From: Bacteroidales bacterium UBA1800
GTDB lineage: Bacteria; Bacteroidota; Bacteroidia; Bacteroidales; VadinHA17
DNA: 44,768 nucleotides
Reading direction: 5' to 3'
Assembly: GCA_002319915.1 (NCBI GenBank)
Contig: DCFQ01000046.1
Location: 1 to 44,768 of the forward strand
The notes under the pieces were generated by a model, which saw only the letters and a program-made list of their open reading frames with translations, searched no databases and was not told the DNA's origin. This document shows, one piece after another, positions 1 through 8,784 of this stretch (positions are counted from its first letter, which is position 1; the number at the start of each line of letters is the position of its first letter). The position numbers and the translations under genes are program-made.

Positions 1-1372
1 TGTTGTTCATAATATCCGGCTCCACAGCAGCTGCAAGCGGATTCCATGTATCGTATGCGCCGTAGCCTAATGGATGCCTGTTGTAATTCCCCCCGGAATC
101 AAATGGAGGAGTAGTCGGATCCCACCTTGGAGCTATATTGACAGCCTGGCCGAGAAAACTTAGCGCCGTCCCGCCTCCATAAGGTGGTGAATTGCCTGCT
201 TCCTTGGAGCCTGCCCAGTTTAAGCCAAAGCTTACATTCCTGGTCACGTCAGCGCTTACATTTGCCCGTAAGGAAAACCTCTTGTACGCTGAATTGATTA
301 ATATTCCCTGTTGATCGAGGTATCCGCCTGAAACCATATAGTTGAGATTTTCCGTCCCGCCGCTGATGGTTAGCTGATGATTATAAATTGGTGCAGTTCT
401 GTAAATTACATCCTGCCAGTCGGTCCCACCGTTGTTTCTAAGCTCTGCAATCCGGGCATCAGAAAAGATAGGCTCAGGAATACCTGAAGCGTTTTGTGTC
501 GCCTTGTAATCGTTCCTCGTAATTGCATAATCAGCGGCTCCCATCAATTCAAGCTTATGTCTTATAGTCTGAGATCCGTAGCTGAAGCTGTAATCAATTG
601 TAGGCTTTCCCTTTTTGCCAGTTTTGGTTGTGATCAGGATGACACCATTCGCACCTCTGGACCCGTAAATAGCTGTTGCGGAGGCGTCCTTTAGGATCTC
701 CATCGACTCAATATCATTGGGGTTCAGTGAGTTCAGATTTGCACCCTGAAGTCCGTCCACAACGATAAGAGCATTGTTTCCCCCATTAATAGAGTTCATG
801 CCTCTTATTCGTATCGTGGTAGCAGCGCCCGGTGCGCCGGCAGTGTTCAGAACCAGGACACCAGCCGCACGTCCCTGCAGAGCCTGGTCGACCCTCTGCA
901 TAGGTAATTGCACCAATTCCCGTCCCTTGACCGAACTGATAGCACCCGTTATATCACTCTTTCTCTGCTGACCATACCCGACAACCACAATCTCAGAGAG
1001 AGCCTGAATATCAGATTCGAGCACTATATCAATTTGCGACCGGTTCCCGATTGGTACTTCCTGGGTCAGGTAACCGATAAAGGATACAACAAGAGTATTT
1101 GCCCCTTCAGGAACAACCAGCTTGTAGTTTCCATCCACGTCGGTTGAGGTACCTGCTGTTGTGCCTTTTACTGTTACATTCGCTCCTGCGACTGGTTCGC
1201 CGTTGACGTCCTTCACTTTCCCAGAAACAGCTTTCTGGACGCCTTCAGTTCCCCATACATTGCTTTTGTTCTTTTCAAATGCGGCAGCGGTATAAGCGCC
1301 TGCACTGAAAAAGATGCCGCAAAGTAAAATCAATAGAGAAACTTTGCGCATTGTTTCACGTAATTTGCTCAT
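1..1372 (-). CDS. SusC/RagA-family TonB-linked outer membrane receptor, N-terminal part (partial)
   Basis: The frame is open from an ATG at 1372 down to the window edge, so only the first ~457 residues of a protein that is usually 950-1100 residues are present. It begins with a Sec signal peptide (MRKVSLLILLCG..., a second possible Met at residue 8). A carboxypeptidase-regulatory-like domain follows at about 48-130 (GKVKDVNGEPVAGANV, GTSTDVDGNY). Next comes the SusC signature EIVVVGYGQQRKSDITGAIS and a plug domain with RIRGMNSINGGNNALIVVDG and ASATAIYGSRGANGVILITT. In this family the barrel imports glycans or peptides with TonB energy, together with a SusD lipoprotein. The SusD partner would normally lie downstream, to the left and outside the window, so the substrate cannot be told. 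The upstream neighbour on the same strand is an Asp-box lipoprotein, 335 bp away. Confidence 0.95.
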   Translation of the reverse strand, partial: MSKLRETMRKVSLLILLCGIFFSAGAYTAAAFEKNKSNVWGTEGVQKAVSGKVKDVNGEPVAGANVTVKGTTAGTSTDVDGNYKLVVPEGANTLVVSFIGYLTQEVPIGNRSQIDIVLESDIQALSEIVVVGYGQQRKSDITGAISSVKGRELVQLPMQRVDQALQGRAAGVLVLNTAGAPGAATTIRIRGMNSINGGNNALIVVDGLQGANLNSLNPNDIESMEILKDASATAIYGSRGANGVILITTKTGKKGKPTIDYSFSYGSQTIRHKLELMGAADYAITRNDYKATQNASGIPEPIFSDARIAELRNNGGTDWQDVIYRTAPIYNHQLTISGGTENLNYMVSGGYLDQQGILINSAYKRFSLRANVSADVTRNVSFGLNWAGSKEAGNSPPYGGGTALSFLGQAVNIAPRWDPTTPPFDSGGNYNRHPLGYGAYDTWNPLAAAVEPDIMNN

Positions 1373-1707
1373 AGTTCAAAGTTTAGGTTAATAGTCGATC
1401 TGGTTTCCCGGATTTATTTTCAGGTTATTGTATATTCAGATCAGAAAAAGCTGGTCAGGCCTCACAGTTTTTCAAATGATCTTATTTATGTTTAACTTAT
1501 AGTACAACTGCATAAACAAAGAGACAGATCTCCCGTATTTCTAATCATTTTGTCCCGGATTTTTATTCAGGAAATTGATAGTAATGCAAACCCAGACCGG
1601 ATATTATTGGTTTCCAGTCTCTTCAAGAAGCAAACCGAACCGGAAAGTCCGTATTGTTCAGGCTATGCCAATCGTCGGGCGCAGGTCTTCCGGCGGCCGG
1701 AGAGATG
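1373..1707. other. 335-bp intergenic region upstream of the susC-like gene
   Basis: There is no convincing gene here. It is AT-rich and lies between the stop of the Asp-box lipoprotein (1708) and the SusC start (1372), so it probably holds the susC promoter. I found no exact TAnnTTTG box on the minus strand. A weak hairpin (1594-1601 pairing with 1613-1620, one G-U pair, 11-nt loop) could end transcription of the lipoprotein gene, but it lacks a clear U-tract. Confidence 0.4.
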
Positions 1708-4140
1708 TCAGTAAGCCAGTGCAGGTGTGAGTATATCTTCCGGTGCATTTGGATCACCGCCGGCAGGTCCGTGCCAGACCCCTCCGCCGAAGGTAACAAT
1801 GAATACCATTCCAGGATCGCGAGGATCAGGGTCCACCCTTTTTCCCCACTTGAAATTGTACCCTTTAAGTCGTTCCCAGGTTTCGCCACGGTCATCCGAC
1901 CTGTAAGCCGACCCGCCAAATCCACAGGCAAAGCAGGTGTGGGTGCGGGCATCGAAGGTGAGATCATGGATATGCTGATCTTTTTCGAGGACCTGCTTCC
2001 AGGTTTTGCCCCTGTCTGCAGAAAGAAATATGCCTCCCCCGGTGTCGGGTGAAAACCTGCCGGGGGTCACCCTTCCCCATGCAGAGAGTATAAGCCTGTC
2101 GGGATCTTCAGGATCTACCAGCATGCTCACGGGGCCGTTGGTGCCCTCCGGAAGTACCATCTTATTCCACGAATCGGCGTCATCATCTGAATAGTAAACA
2201 GCCCCGTCATTCATGTTCCCGATGCTCCCGTCCTCCGATCGCCTGCAAATGATCAGATATAATGTGCCCGTTTTATCGCTCCTTATGATTCTCCAGGCAA
2301 AGGATTCCCTTGATTCAATCCCCTTGTTTTTCATTGCCCATGTCTTTCCTCCATCTTCCGACTTAAAGACCCCTTTCCCAAATGCACATGCATAGAGGGT
2401 CCTGGAATCGGCAGAACTCGTGGGATCAATCAGGATATGAGTGAAGGCTGCTTCACCAATGCCATTGCTTACCGGTTTCCAGTTTTTTCCGCCGTTTTCA
2501 GTCATCAGGATCCCGCCCTGGTAATCCTGCACGCCGGTTCTCCTCCACATTTTGGGTCTTGGGAGATCGTGAACATAACTCATTACTGCCCAGCACTTAC
2601 CTTTTATCACCGGGTCGAACGCCAGCCAGTATGTGGTGTTAACCCATTTGTCGGGGATGCCATTGTTCATGGTGGCGCTCATCCAGCTTTCCCCGCTATC
2701 CCTGCTTTCCATCAAACCGATATCAGTATTTGCAATAAATACATGGTCCATGTTAAAAGGATCAAAAACGACACAATATCCTGTAGTGACCTCCAATCCA
2801 CGGCTGATCCATCCACCTGTTTCTTTTTTATTCGTGTACACCTGTTCCCATGAAGCGCCTCCGTCTGAAGTCTTTATGGTCCTTCCAAAATCAGTGGTGT
2901 AACAGACATCCGGGTTTGCCGGGGCGACTCCAATTGAAAATGGGTTTTCACCCCATGAAGGACCGAATCTGTCATCGATCCAGCCTTTCTTGTAATTGCC
3001 CGAAAAAACAGATCCTTTACTGGTCATGCGATCCTTCCACACAAGCTTCCAGGTTTTCCCGAAATCCTCACTTCTGGCAACCCCGATGCATGAAGTATCA
3101 TTATCCTGTTTTAGTCCGTTATATGAGACATATACCACCTCCGGGTGTGATGAGCATGCAGCAATGCACCGCCACTCGGGGAACGGCGTGTTCTCAGGCT
3201 GCAATTTGACCAGGTCATACTGACGGTTATGCCATGTTCTTCCCCCGTCTTCACTAAAGAAAATACCGGATTGATCACCTGCCGGGTTGAAATAGGATTT
3301 CCCTGAGATAGCATAGATGATAAACTTGTTGCCTTTTTTGTCGTAACCACCTGAAAATTCATTGATTACCGAAACATTCTCAGGGCCTGCATTTATTTTC
3401 CAGATCCCTTTTTCCCTTATTGTAACAGAATTCTTCCCGGTAATATAAAGTGTTCTGTCTTTTTTTGGAGATGAAGGATCTATATAAATATTCCGAACCG
3501 CCTTTTCGAGCTCCTTTCCCGCAGTCCAGTGATCTCCCTTGTCGTATGAAAGATAAAGGGATACGATGTTATTCACGGATATGGCGGCATACAGGTTCAT
3601 CGAGTTGTCCGGATCAACAGCTAATGCCAGCACCTGCCGGCGGGAGCTGTCCTTCGTTATAACTGTTTCCTCTGCATGGTCTCCTTTTGAAACTACTCCG
3701 TTTATCTCCGCCGCGCCAGGATATAAGATATTCCAGGTGTTACCACGGTCATTGCTTTTGAACAGGGCAATTGAATTTGCATAGATTATTTCCGGGTCTG
3801 ACGGATCAAATACAAAATAACTGACAGGTCCTCTCAGCGAGAACATTCTCCACGATTTGCCCCCGTTATAGGTCACGAACGATCCTGTCATGTCACATGC
3901 CACGCAGGCGTAATCTGCGTCATGCGGACTTACGGCAGGATTAAACGTTGCACCGCCTCCTCCAAAGCCTGTAAAGCCCCAGCTGTCGTTCCTGCCGTTT
4001 GGATTACTTGCCGGGACCATCCTTTGCCGGGAGTTATCGCATCCGTAACCCAGTATGACGATAAGGAACATGCACTTAGAGAAATTAAGGAGTTCAGCCG
4101 GGATCTGGCCCGGGTTGATTCGGGTCCTGTGGTTCTTCAT
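1708..4140 (-). CDS. Asp-box (BNR) double beta-propeller lipoprotein, GH74/sortilin-like
   Basis: 810 residues. The N-terminus (basic stretch, hydrophobic MFLIVILGYGC, Cys34) looks like a lipoprotein signal, so the protein is probably anchored in the outer membrane or at the surface. The body carries about a dozen Asp-box motifs of the S-x-D-x-G-x-x-W type (SNDRGNTW, SEDGGRTW, SEDFGKTW, SRDSGESW, TENGGKNW, SEDGGKTW, SADRGKTW, SDDRGETW and others) spread over residues ~90-780. That fits two seven-bladed propellers, as in GH74 xyloglucanases and Vps10/sortilin proteins. Short T/C-D-x-x-G motifs at Asp83 (CDMTG), Asp417 (TDFGR) and Asp473 (TDIGL) recall the Asp-containing motifs of GH74 active sites, but this is only resemblance. 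A role in polysaccharide binding or cleavage with the neighbouring SusC-like receptor is an inference; a non-catalytic photosystem-stability/YCF48-like propeller is the alternative. Confidence 0.75.
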   Translation of the reverse strand: MKNHRTRINPGQIPAELLNFSKCMFLIVILGYGCDNSRQRMVPASNPNGRNDSWGFTGFGGGGATFNPAVSPHDADYACVACDMTGSFVTYNGGKSWRMFSLRGPVSYFVFDPSDPEIIYANSIALFKSNDRGNTWNILYPGAAEINGVVSKGDHAEETVITKDSSRRQVLALAVDPDNSMNLYAAISVNNIVSLYLSYDKGDHWTAGKELEKAVRNIYIDPSSPKKDRTLYITGKNSVTIREKGIWKINAGPENVSVINEFSGGYDKKGNKFIIYAISGKSYFNPAGDQSGIFFSEDGGRTWHNRQYDLVKLQPENTPFPEWRCIAACSSHPEVVYVSYNGLKQDNDTSCIGVARSEDFGKTWKLVWKDRMTSKGSVFSGNYKKGWIDDRFGPSWGENPFSIGVAPANPDVCYTTDFGRTIKTSDGGASWEQVYTNKKETGGWISRGLEVTTGYCVVFDPFNMDHVFIANTDIGLMESRDSGESWMSATMNNGIPDKWVNTTYWLAFDPVIKGKCWAVMSYVHDLPRPKMWRRTGVQDYQGGILMTENGGKNWKPVSNGIGEAAFTHILIDPTSSADSRTLYACAFGKGVFKSEDGGKTWAMKNKGIESRESFAWRIIRSDKTGTLYLIICRRSEDGSIGNMNDGAVYYSDDDADSWNKMVLPEGTNGPVSMLVDPEDPDRLILSAWGRVTPGRFSPDTGGGIFLSADRGKTWKQVLEKDQHIHDLTFDARTHTCFACGFGGSAYRSDDRGETWERLKGYNFKWGKRVDPDPRDPGMVFIVTFGGGVWHGPAGGDPNAPEDILTPALAY

Positions 4141-4334
4141 GTGTTAATGTTTTTTTGTTGGGTATTTGGGGGTAAGGAATTAAACTACTACTTTGTTCTC
4201 CTGTGACGGGTAAGATGTGAAGTTAATCTAAAATTCAATTGTGACTGATTCCATTGTGTTAATTCTCCGGAAGCGGCAGGATAAGTAAAAGGATTACCTG
4301 TAAGGAAGACATGGACAACAATAGACTCCACGGA

Positions 4335-4342
4335 TAATTTTG
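4335..4342 (+). promoter_or_regulatory. Candidate Bacteroidota -7 box (TAATTTTG) for the aldo/keto reductase
   Basis: Matches TAnnTTTG, 65 nt upstream of the ATG at 4408. No TTTG -33 element is visible at the expected distance, so this is weak. Confidence 0.25.
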
Positions 4343-4407
4343 ATGCAAATGCCTGGAGCCAAAAACAAGATTGTTTAATAATTGTCTTTCTCAAAGATGC
4401 CTTAAGT

Positions 4408-5382
4408 ATGGATGCAAGAAGGAACCTCCGCCCTCTCGGACGAACGGGATTGTTGGTGAGCCCTGTCGGGCTGGGATGCTGGCAGTTCAGCAAACGGAAG
4501 AATATGATCGGCAGATACTGGCCCCTGCTCGCGGACGGCAACATCCATAATATAGTCTCATTGGCGCTCGAAGGCGGTATCAACTGGTTCGACACTGCAG
4601 AGATTTACGGTGGAGGCGAATCGGAACGTAACCTCTCGGTGGCCCTGCAGTCCGCCGGAATCGAACCCGGACAGGTAATTATCGCAACAAAATGGTGGCC
4701 GCTATTCAGGTTCGCCTCAAATATCAAAAATAGTTTCCCAGAACGCATAAAGGCACTGGCGCCCTTTCCGGTCGATCTTTACCAGATCCATCAGCCGGCC
4801 GGGTTTTCGGACATAAGAAGCGAGATGCACGCAATGAGACAACTGTATGACAATCAGCTAATAAAAAGTATAGGGGTCAGCAACTTTTCCGCAGCACAGA
4901 TGGAAAAAGCCTGGAAGTTTCTTGACAGCAAAGGGATACCACTGGCTTCAAACCAGGTGAGATACAACCTCCTGGACCGGAGGATTGAGACCGACGGAAC
5001 GCTGGAGACCGCTAAACAACTCGGGATAACAATAATTGCCTATTCACCCCTTGCCCAGGGCCTTCTGACAGGCAAATTCCATGACAATCCGGAATTACTT
5101 CAGAATATCGGCTATCGAAGGTACTCCCCGCTATTCCGCGACACACAGCTTTTAAGGAGCCTTCCTGTAATAATGCTCCTGAAACAGCTTGCCGATAAAT
5201 ACAATGTCACCCCTTCCCAGATTTCCCTGAACTGGCTGATCAGATTTAACGGCACTACAGTAACGGCAATTCCAGGAGCCACAAAGGAACAACACGTTAC
5301 CGATAATGCCGGGGCAATGACATTCAGACTCTCTGACGAGGATATGTCAGCCCTGGACAAGGTGAGCTCCCCATTCAAATGA
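4408..5382 (+). CDS. Aldo/keto reductase family oxidoreductase
   Basis: 324 residues, the usual length for a TIM-barrel aldo/keto reductase. The N-terminal LGRTGLLVSPVGLGCWQF is typical. The catalytic tetrad is complete: Asp62 and Tyr67 in FDTAEIYGGGESE, Lys95 in IIATKWW, and His128 in LYQIHQP. The NADPH-side motifs IGVSNFSAAQ, AYSPLAQGLLTGKF and TAIPGATKEQH are present. Family members reduce aldehydes or ketones with NAD(P)H in the cytoplasm; the substrate cannot be told from sequence. The ATG at 4408 places the barrel at the right distance. The gene is divergent from the Asp-box lipoprotein and convergent (9-nt gap) with the small Cys-rich gene that follows, so it is probably monocistronic. 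Confidence 0.92.
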   Translation: MDARRNLRPLGRTGLLVSPVGLGCWQFSKRKNMIGRYWPLLADGNIHNIVSLALEGGINWFDTAEIYGGGESERNLSVALQSAGIEPGQVIIATKWWPLFRFASNIKNSFPERIKALAPFPVDLYQIHQPAGFSDIRSEMHAMRQLYDNQLIKSIGVSNFSAAQMEKAWKFLDSKGIPLASNQVRYNLLDRRIETDGTLETAKQLGITIIAYSPLAQGLLTGKFHDNPELLQNIGYRRYSPLFRDTQLLRSLPVIMLLKQLADKYNVTPSQISLNWLIRFNGTTVTAIPGATKEQHVTDNAGAMTFRLSDEDMSALDKVSSPFK

Positions 5383-5391
5383 ACAGGCATC

Positions 5392-5697
5392 CTAATTGAG
5401 GTACGGAAAAGAAATCTCTGCCTTTTCATCTATTTCTTCCCGGCTCTCCTCTTCCCCGGCAAGCCTGAACCTTTCAATGTGGAAAAACATCTTTGTATAT
5501 TCTGTTACATCACATCCCGCACACCACATATTATAATACTTGTCTACTTCCAAAAGGCGGACATAAACATTTCCGCACTTGCATGTAAAAACTTCATTTA
5601 CAGTGTAGATCAATCCTGCACAAATACACCTTACAGGAATTGCATACCAGTTCCTGTCGTCGATACAAATTACCCTGTCTCCCGGTTTCATAGTCAT
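5392..5697 (-). CDS. Small Cys-rich hypothetical protein (possible zinc ribbon)
   Basis: 101 residues with no family I can name. It opens with MKPGDRVICIDD, a pattern seen in short SH3-like or beta-barrel proteins, and has Cys pairs CIC, CKCG and CAGC in residues ~22-65 that could form a structural zinc site. The C-terminus is acidic (EEESREEIDEKAE). There is no signal peptide or membrane segment, so it is probably cytoplasmic. Translation may start at either of two close ATGs (5697 or 5691). It stands alone, convergent with the aldo/keto reductase. The coding call rests on the coherent, non-low-complexity protein and its neat fit between neighbours. Confidence 0.6.
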   Translation of the reverse strand: MTMKPGDRVICIDDRNWYAIPVRCICAGLIYTVNEVFTCKCGNVYVRLLEVDKYYNMWCAGCDVTEYTKMFFHIERFRLAGEEESREEIDEKAEISFPYLN

Positions 5698-5806
5698 ACA
5701 TTATTTAATTAAATGTCTGGGTGCTTCTAAAATGTAAAACTGACACAAAACAATTCGCCGGCTACTCCTGTTCGATCACCCTGCCTGGAATTTACCTTTC
5801 TCCCAT

Positions 5807-6337
5807 TTAGCTGATTATAACCGGGTTTTTCCCGCTACGTTTCCGGCTTCTCATTTCAAATATGACAACTGCCATCATGAAAATCATGTTGACCAGCATG
5901 ACAAATTCCATCACCCGGAAATGAAAAGGCCGGCTGGCCATATTTTCAGGATAAAGCAATGAGACAAACCATGGTTCCAGAATCCAAAGTACAGCGAGTG
6001 TACAGGTAAGGGTAATTGGGATAAATAGCCTGGCGAATTTTTTACCCGCCTGGTCAAACAGCCTGAAAGACAATTTTACCGAGATGAAGGGGCCGGAGAT
6101 TTGTGACACTGCCCAGAGTATCAAATAAAGGAAATAATAGGGAAGCAGGTCTTCTGCAGGCCGACCTCCGTAATCTGGTGCGGATGAAGCCTCAATCCTG
6201 ACTGAATATACACTGGCCATTGAAGCCGACATATTAATGCATAGGCATTCAATGGCTATCGAGATTGTCAGGATGATCACAAGTTTTCCGAGATTCCTTC
6301 CTGCGATCCGGAGAAGAGTTTCTGAACTTTCATTCAT
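5807..6337 (-). CDS. Hypothetical inner-membrane protein with about four TM segments
   Basis: 176 residues from the ATG at 6337 (MNESSETLLRIAGRNLGK). An in-frame GTG at 6382 would add 15 residues lacking membrane or signal character, so I prefer the ATG. Hydrophobic segments lie near LVIILTISIAIECLCI, LLPYYFLYLILWAVSQ, LFIPITLTCTLAVLWIL and VMEFVMLVNMIFMMAVVIF, and the tail is basic (RSRKRSGK), so it should sit in the cytoplasmic membrane. I do not recognise the family. It stands alone between the small Cys-rich gene and the divergent M3 peptidase, and the context gives no clue to its role. Confidence 0.6.
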   Translation of the reverse strand: MNESSETLLRIAGRNLGKLVIILTISIAIECLCINMSASMASVYSVRIEASSAPDYGGRPAEDLLPYYFLYLILWAVSQISGPFISVKLSFRLFDQAGKKFARLFIPITLTCTLAVLWILEPWFVSLLYPENMASRPFHFRVMEFVMLVNMIFMMAVVIFEMRSRKRSGKNPVIIS

Positions 6338-6604
6338 CTGACCGGGGCATAATATTTGAACAAATGCCTCACCTTCTGTCACAGTTAATTGGAGGAAGCC
6401 GGGAAAGCGGCACTTAAGCCGAGGAAAATTCCCGGTACTGTTCCATTCCCAAAATTAAGCAACTTTTACCGGATCAGTGCTAATGCCGCGCAATGAACGG
6501 ATGGAAACATGGTTATAAAAAAAATCCTCATTTCCTTTGTCCCAAGGTTTTAATGCGCTTATTTTGCGAAGGATCCTTTATTCTTTAAACTAATAACAAC
6601 AGTT

Positions 6605-8719
6605 GTGAAAAAATTAATTGGTTTACTTGGCATTGCAGCATTGTTGCTTCTTGTGACAAACTCCTGCAGGAATAAAACAACAGTCGATATGAATAATCCT
6701 TTTTTCTCAGAATACAAAACTCCTTTCCAGGTCCCGCCGTTCGACAAGATCATGGCGAAAGACTACATGCCTGCCTTCGAAAAGGGAATGGAGGATGGCA
6801 GGGCGGAGATCAAGGCTATAACCGGGAATAAGGAAGAGCCTTCATTTGCTAATACCATTGAAGCGATGGATAAAAGCGGCGATCTTCTTACCAGGGTCTC
6901 AGCCGTATTCTTTGCACAGACCTCCGCAAACACGAATGATTCCCTACAGAACATCGAAATCGAGGTTTCACCGAAGCTCTCAGCATTCAATGATGAGATC
7001 AGGCTCAATCCGGATCTTTTCAAAAGGGTGAAATCCGTTTATGAAAATAAATCTAAGTTCAACCTTACCCCTGAACAGGATTATATCCTCGAAAATATAT
7101 ACAAGAACTTCGTCAGGAACGGGGCCAACCTGAACAAGCAGGACCAGGATACGCTGAAGAAGATCAACCAGAAGCTTTCCGTGCTGACCGTGAAGTTCAG
7201 CCAGAATGTCCTCGATGAGACCAATGGGTACAAGATGTTCGTTACAAAGGACGAGCTTGCAGGGCTTCCGGAATCTGAGATCACAGCAGCAGCCGAAGTG
7301 GCTAAGGCAGCAGGGCAGGAGGGCAAGTACGCCTTCACGACCCAGAAGCCGAGCATTTTCCCCTTCCTTCAGTACTCAACGAACAGGGACCTCCGGAGGG
7401 AATTGTTCCATGCCTATACCAACAGGGGAAACAACGGAAATGAATACGACAACAATAAGAACCTTTCTGAAATTGTCAGCCTCAGGGCACAACGCGCAAA
7501 GCTTCTGGGCTACAGGTCATATGCCGACCTGATGCTGGAACCGAGGATGGCAAAAAAGCCTGAGAACGTATTCAATCTTCTGAATAACCTCTGGGACAAG
7601 GCGATCCCGGTTGCAAGGAATGAAGTCGCCGGGATGCAGAAGATCATCGACAGGGAAAAAGGCGGATTCAAGCTTGAACCGTCTGATTGGTGGTTCTATT
7701 CGGAGAAGCTCCGGAAAGAAAAATACGACCTTAACGATGCCGAGCTGAAGCCATACTTCAAGCTCGAGAACGTCCGCGACGGTGTTTTTGCCTGCGCCAA
7801 CAAGCTGTTCGGGATCACGTTCACTCCGATATCAGATATTCCGCTTCCCCACCCGGAAGCCCAGGTGTTCGAGGTAAAGGATACAAACGGTGTCCATATC
7901 GGCGTGCTCTATATGGATTTCCATCCTAGGGAAAGCAAGCGGCAGGGCGCATGGTGCGGAACCTACAGGAGCCATCGCGTTCTCGACGGGAAGGAAGTTA
8001 CACCGGTGGTAACCCTCGTGTGCAATTTTACCCGCCCCGGACAGGATGTCCCGGCGCTCCTGAACATGGATGAGGTTGAGACTCTCTTCCATGAGTTCGG
8101 CCATGCCCTCGACAACCTGTTCAACCGGAACACTTATAACCAGACCTTCACCCCGATGGACTTCGTCGAACTGCCGTCACAGCTTGACGAGCACTGGGCT
8201 ACCGAGCCTGAGGTGCTAGCTATGTATGCAAAAGATTACAGGACGGGAAAACCTATTCCTGAAGCCCTCGTGAAGAAGATAAGGAACAGTGCATATTTTA
8301 ACCAGGGCTTCATCAATGTCGAGCTCCTTGCCGCATCACTCCTCGATATGGCATACCATACGCTCGAATACCCCGCAAATATCGATATCCAGAGCTTTGA
8401 AAAAGACTACTTTACAAAGATCGGGCTGATACCGGAGATCGTTTCACGCTACAGAAGCACATATTTCCTCCATATCATGGATGGGTACGACGCAGGATAT
8501 TATTGCTATACCTGGGCTGCAGTCCTCGATAATGATGCTTTCGAAGCGTTTAAGGAAAAAGGCATATTCAACAAATCGGTCGCACAATCCTACAGGAACA
8601 ATATCCTGGCAAAGAACGGTACAATGGACGCCATGTCGGAATATGTCAATTTCCGGGGCCATGAGCCATCAATAGAACCGCTCCTCAGGAACAGAGGATT
8701 GATGCCGGTAGGGGAATAG
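6605..8719 (+). CDS. dcp: M3-family metallopeptidase lipoprotein (peptidyl-dipeptidase Dcp-like)
   Basis: 704 residues, in the usual range for Dcp/oligopeptidase A enzymes. The zinc site HEFGH is at His496-His500 (LFHEFGHALDNLF), with the third ligand region following (ELPSQLDEHW). Other M3 signatures are GVLYMDFHPRESKRQGAW and the C-terminal DGYDAGYYCYTWAAVLDNDAF. The enzyme trims dipeptides from peptide C-termini. The N-terminus MKKLIGLLGIAALLLLVTNSC is a lipoprotein signal with lipobox TNSC, so this copy is exported and membrane-anchored. The start codon is GTG at 6605; the next in-frame Met would delete the signal peptide, which argues for the GTG. It is convergent with the following gene, with a hairpin repeat between them. 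Confidence 0.93.
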   Translation: MKKLIGLLGIAALLLLVTNSCRNKTTVDMNNPFFSEYKTPFQVPPFDKIMAKDYMPAFEKGMEDGRAEIKAITGNKEEPSFANTIEAMDKSGDLLTRVSAVFFAQTSANTNDSLQNIEIEVSPKLSAFNDEIRLNPDLFKRVKSVYENKSKFNLTPEQDYILENIYKNFVRNGANLNKQDQDTLKKINQKLSVLTVKFSQNVLDETNGYKMFVTKDELAGLPESEITAAAEVAKAAGQEGKYAFTTQKPSIFPFLQYSTNRDLRRELFHAYTNRGNNGNEYDNNKNLSEIVSLRAQRAKLLGYRSYADLMLEPRMAKKPENVFNLLNNLWDKAIPVARNEVAGMQKIIDREKGGFKLEPSDWWFYSEKLRKEKYDLNDAELKPYFKLENVRDGVFACANKLFGITFTPISDIPLPHPEAQVFEVKDTNGVHIGVLYMDFHPRESKRQGAWCGTYRSHRVLDGKEVTPVVTLVCNFTRPGQDVPALLNMDEVETLFHEFGHALDNLFNRNTYNQTFTPMDFVELPSQLDEHWATEPEVLAMYAKDYRTGKPIPEALVKKIRNSAYFNQGFINVELLAASLLDMAYHTLEYPANIDIQSFEKDYFTKIGLIPEIVSRYRSTYFLHIMDGYDAGYYCYTWAAVLDNDAFEAFKEKGIFNKSVAQSYRNNILAKNGTMDAMSEYVNFRGHEPSIEPLLRNRGLMPVGE

Positions 8720-8727
8720 TGTTCTTT

Positions 8728-8775
8728 CACAGAGAGCACAGAGGAGCCCTCCGTGTCTCCTCCGTGCTCTCTGTG
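8728..8775. repeat. Intergenic palindrome, CACAGAG/CTCCGTG repeat family; possible bidirectional terminator
   Basis: The left arm 8728-8746 pairs with the right arm 8757-8775 over 19 bp with one mismatch, around a 10-nt loop. It is built of 7-bp units: CACAGAG at 8728 and 8737, then CTCCGTG or CTCTGTG at 8749, 8760 and 8769, so the steps are 9, 11 and 9 bp. It sits between two converging genes (stops at 8719 and 8785), where a two-way terminator would be expected. Related units occur at 10143, 16626 and 24809. Confidence 0.75.
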
Positions 8776-8784
8776 TCAGTTCTT

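Noticed and set aside
1623..1967. Minus-strand open frame of 114 codons overlapping the end of the Asp-box lipoprotein
   Set aside because: It is in another frame of the same strand, with Pro/Ala-rich low-information content. The Asp-box frame continues cleanly to its stop at 1708.
6399..6435. 7-bp inverted repeat (CCGGGAA/TTCCCGG) upstream of the M3 peptidase
   Set aside because: The loop is 23 nt and the stem short. The position fits neither a terminator nor a clear promoter element.
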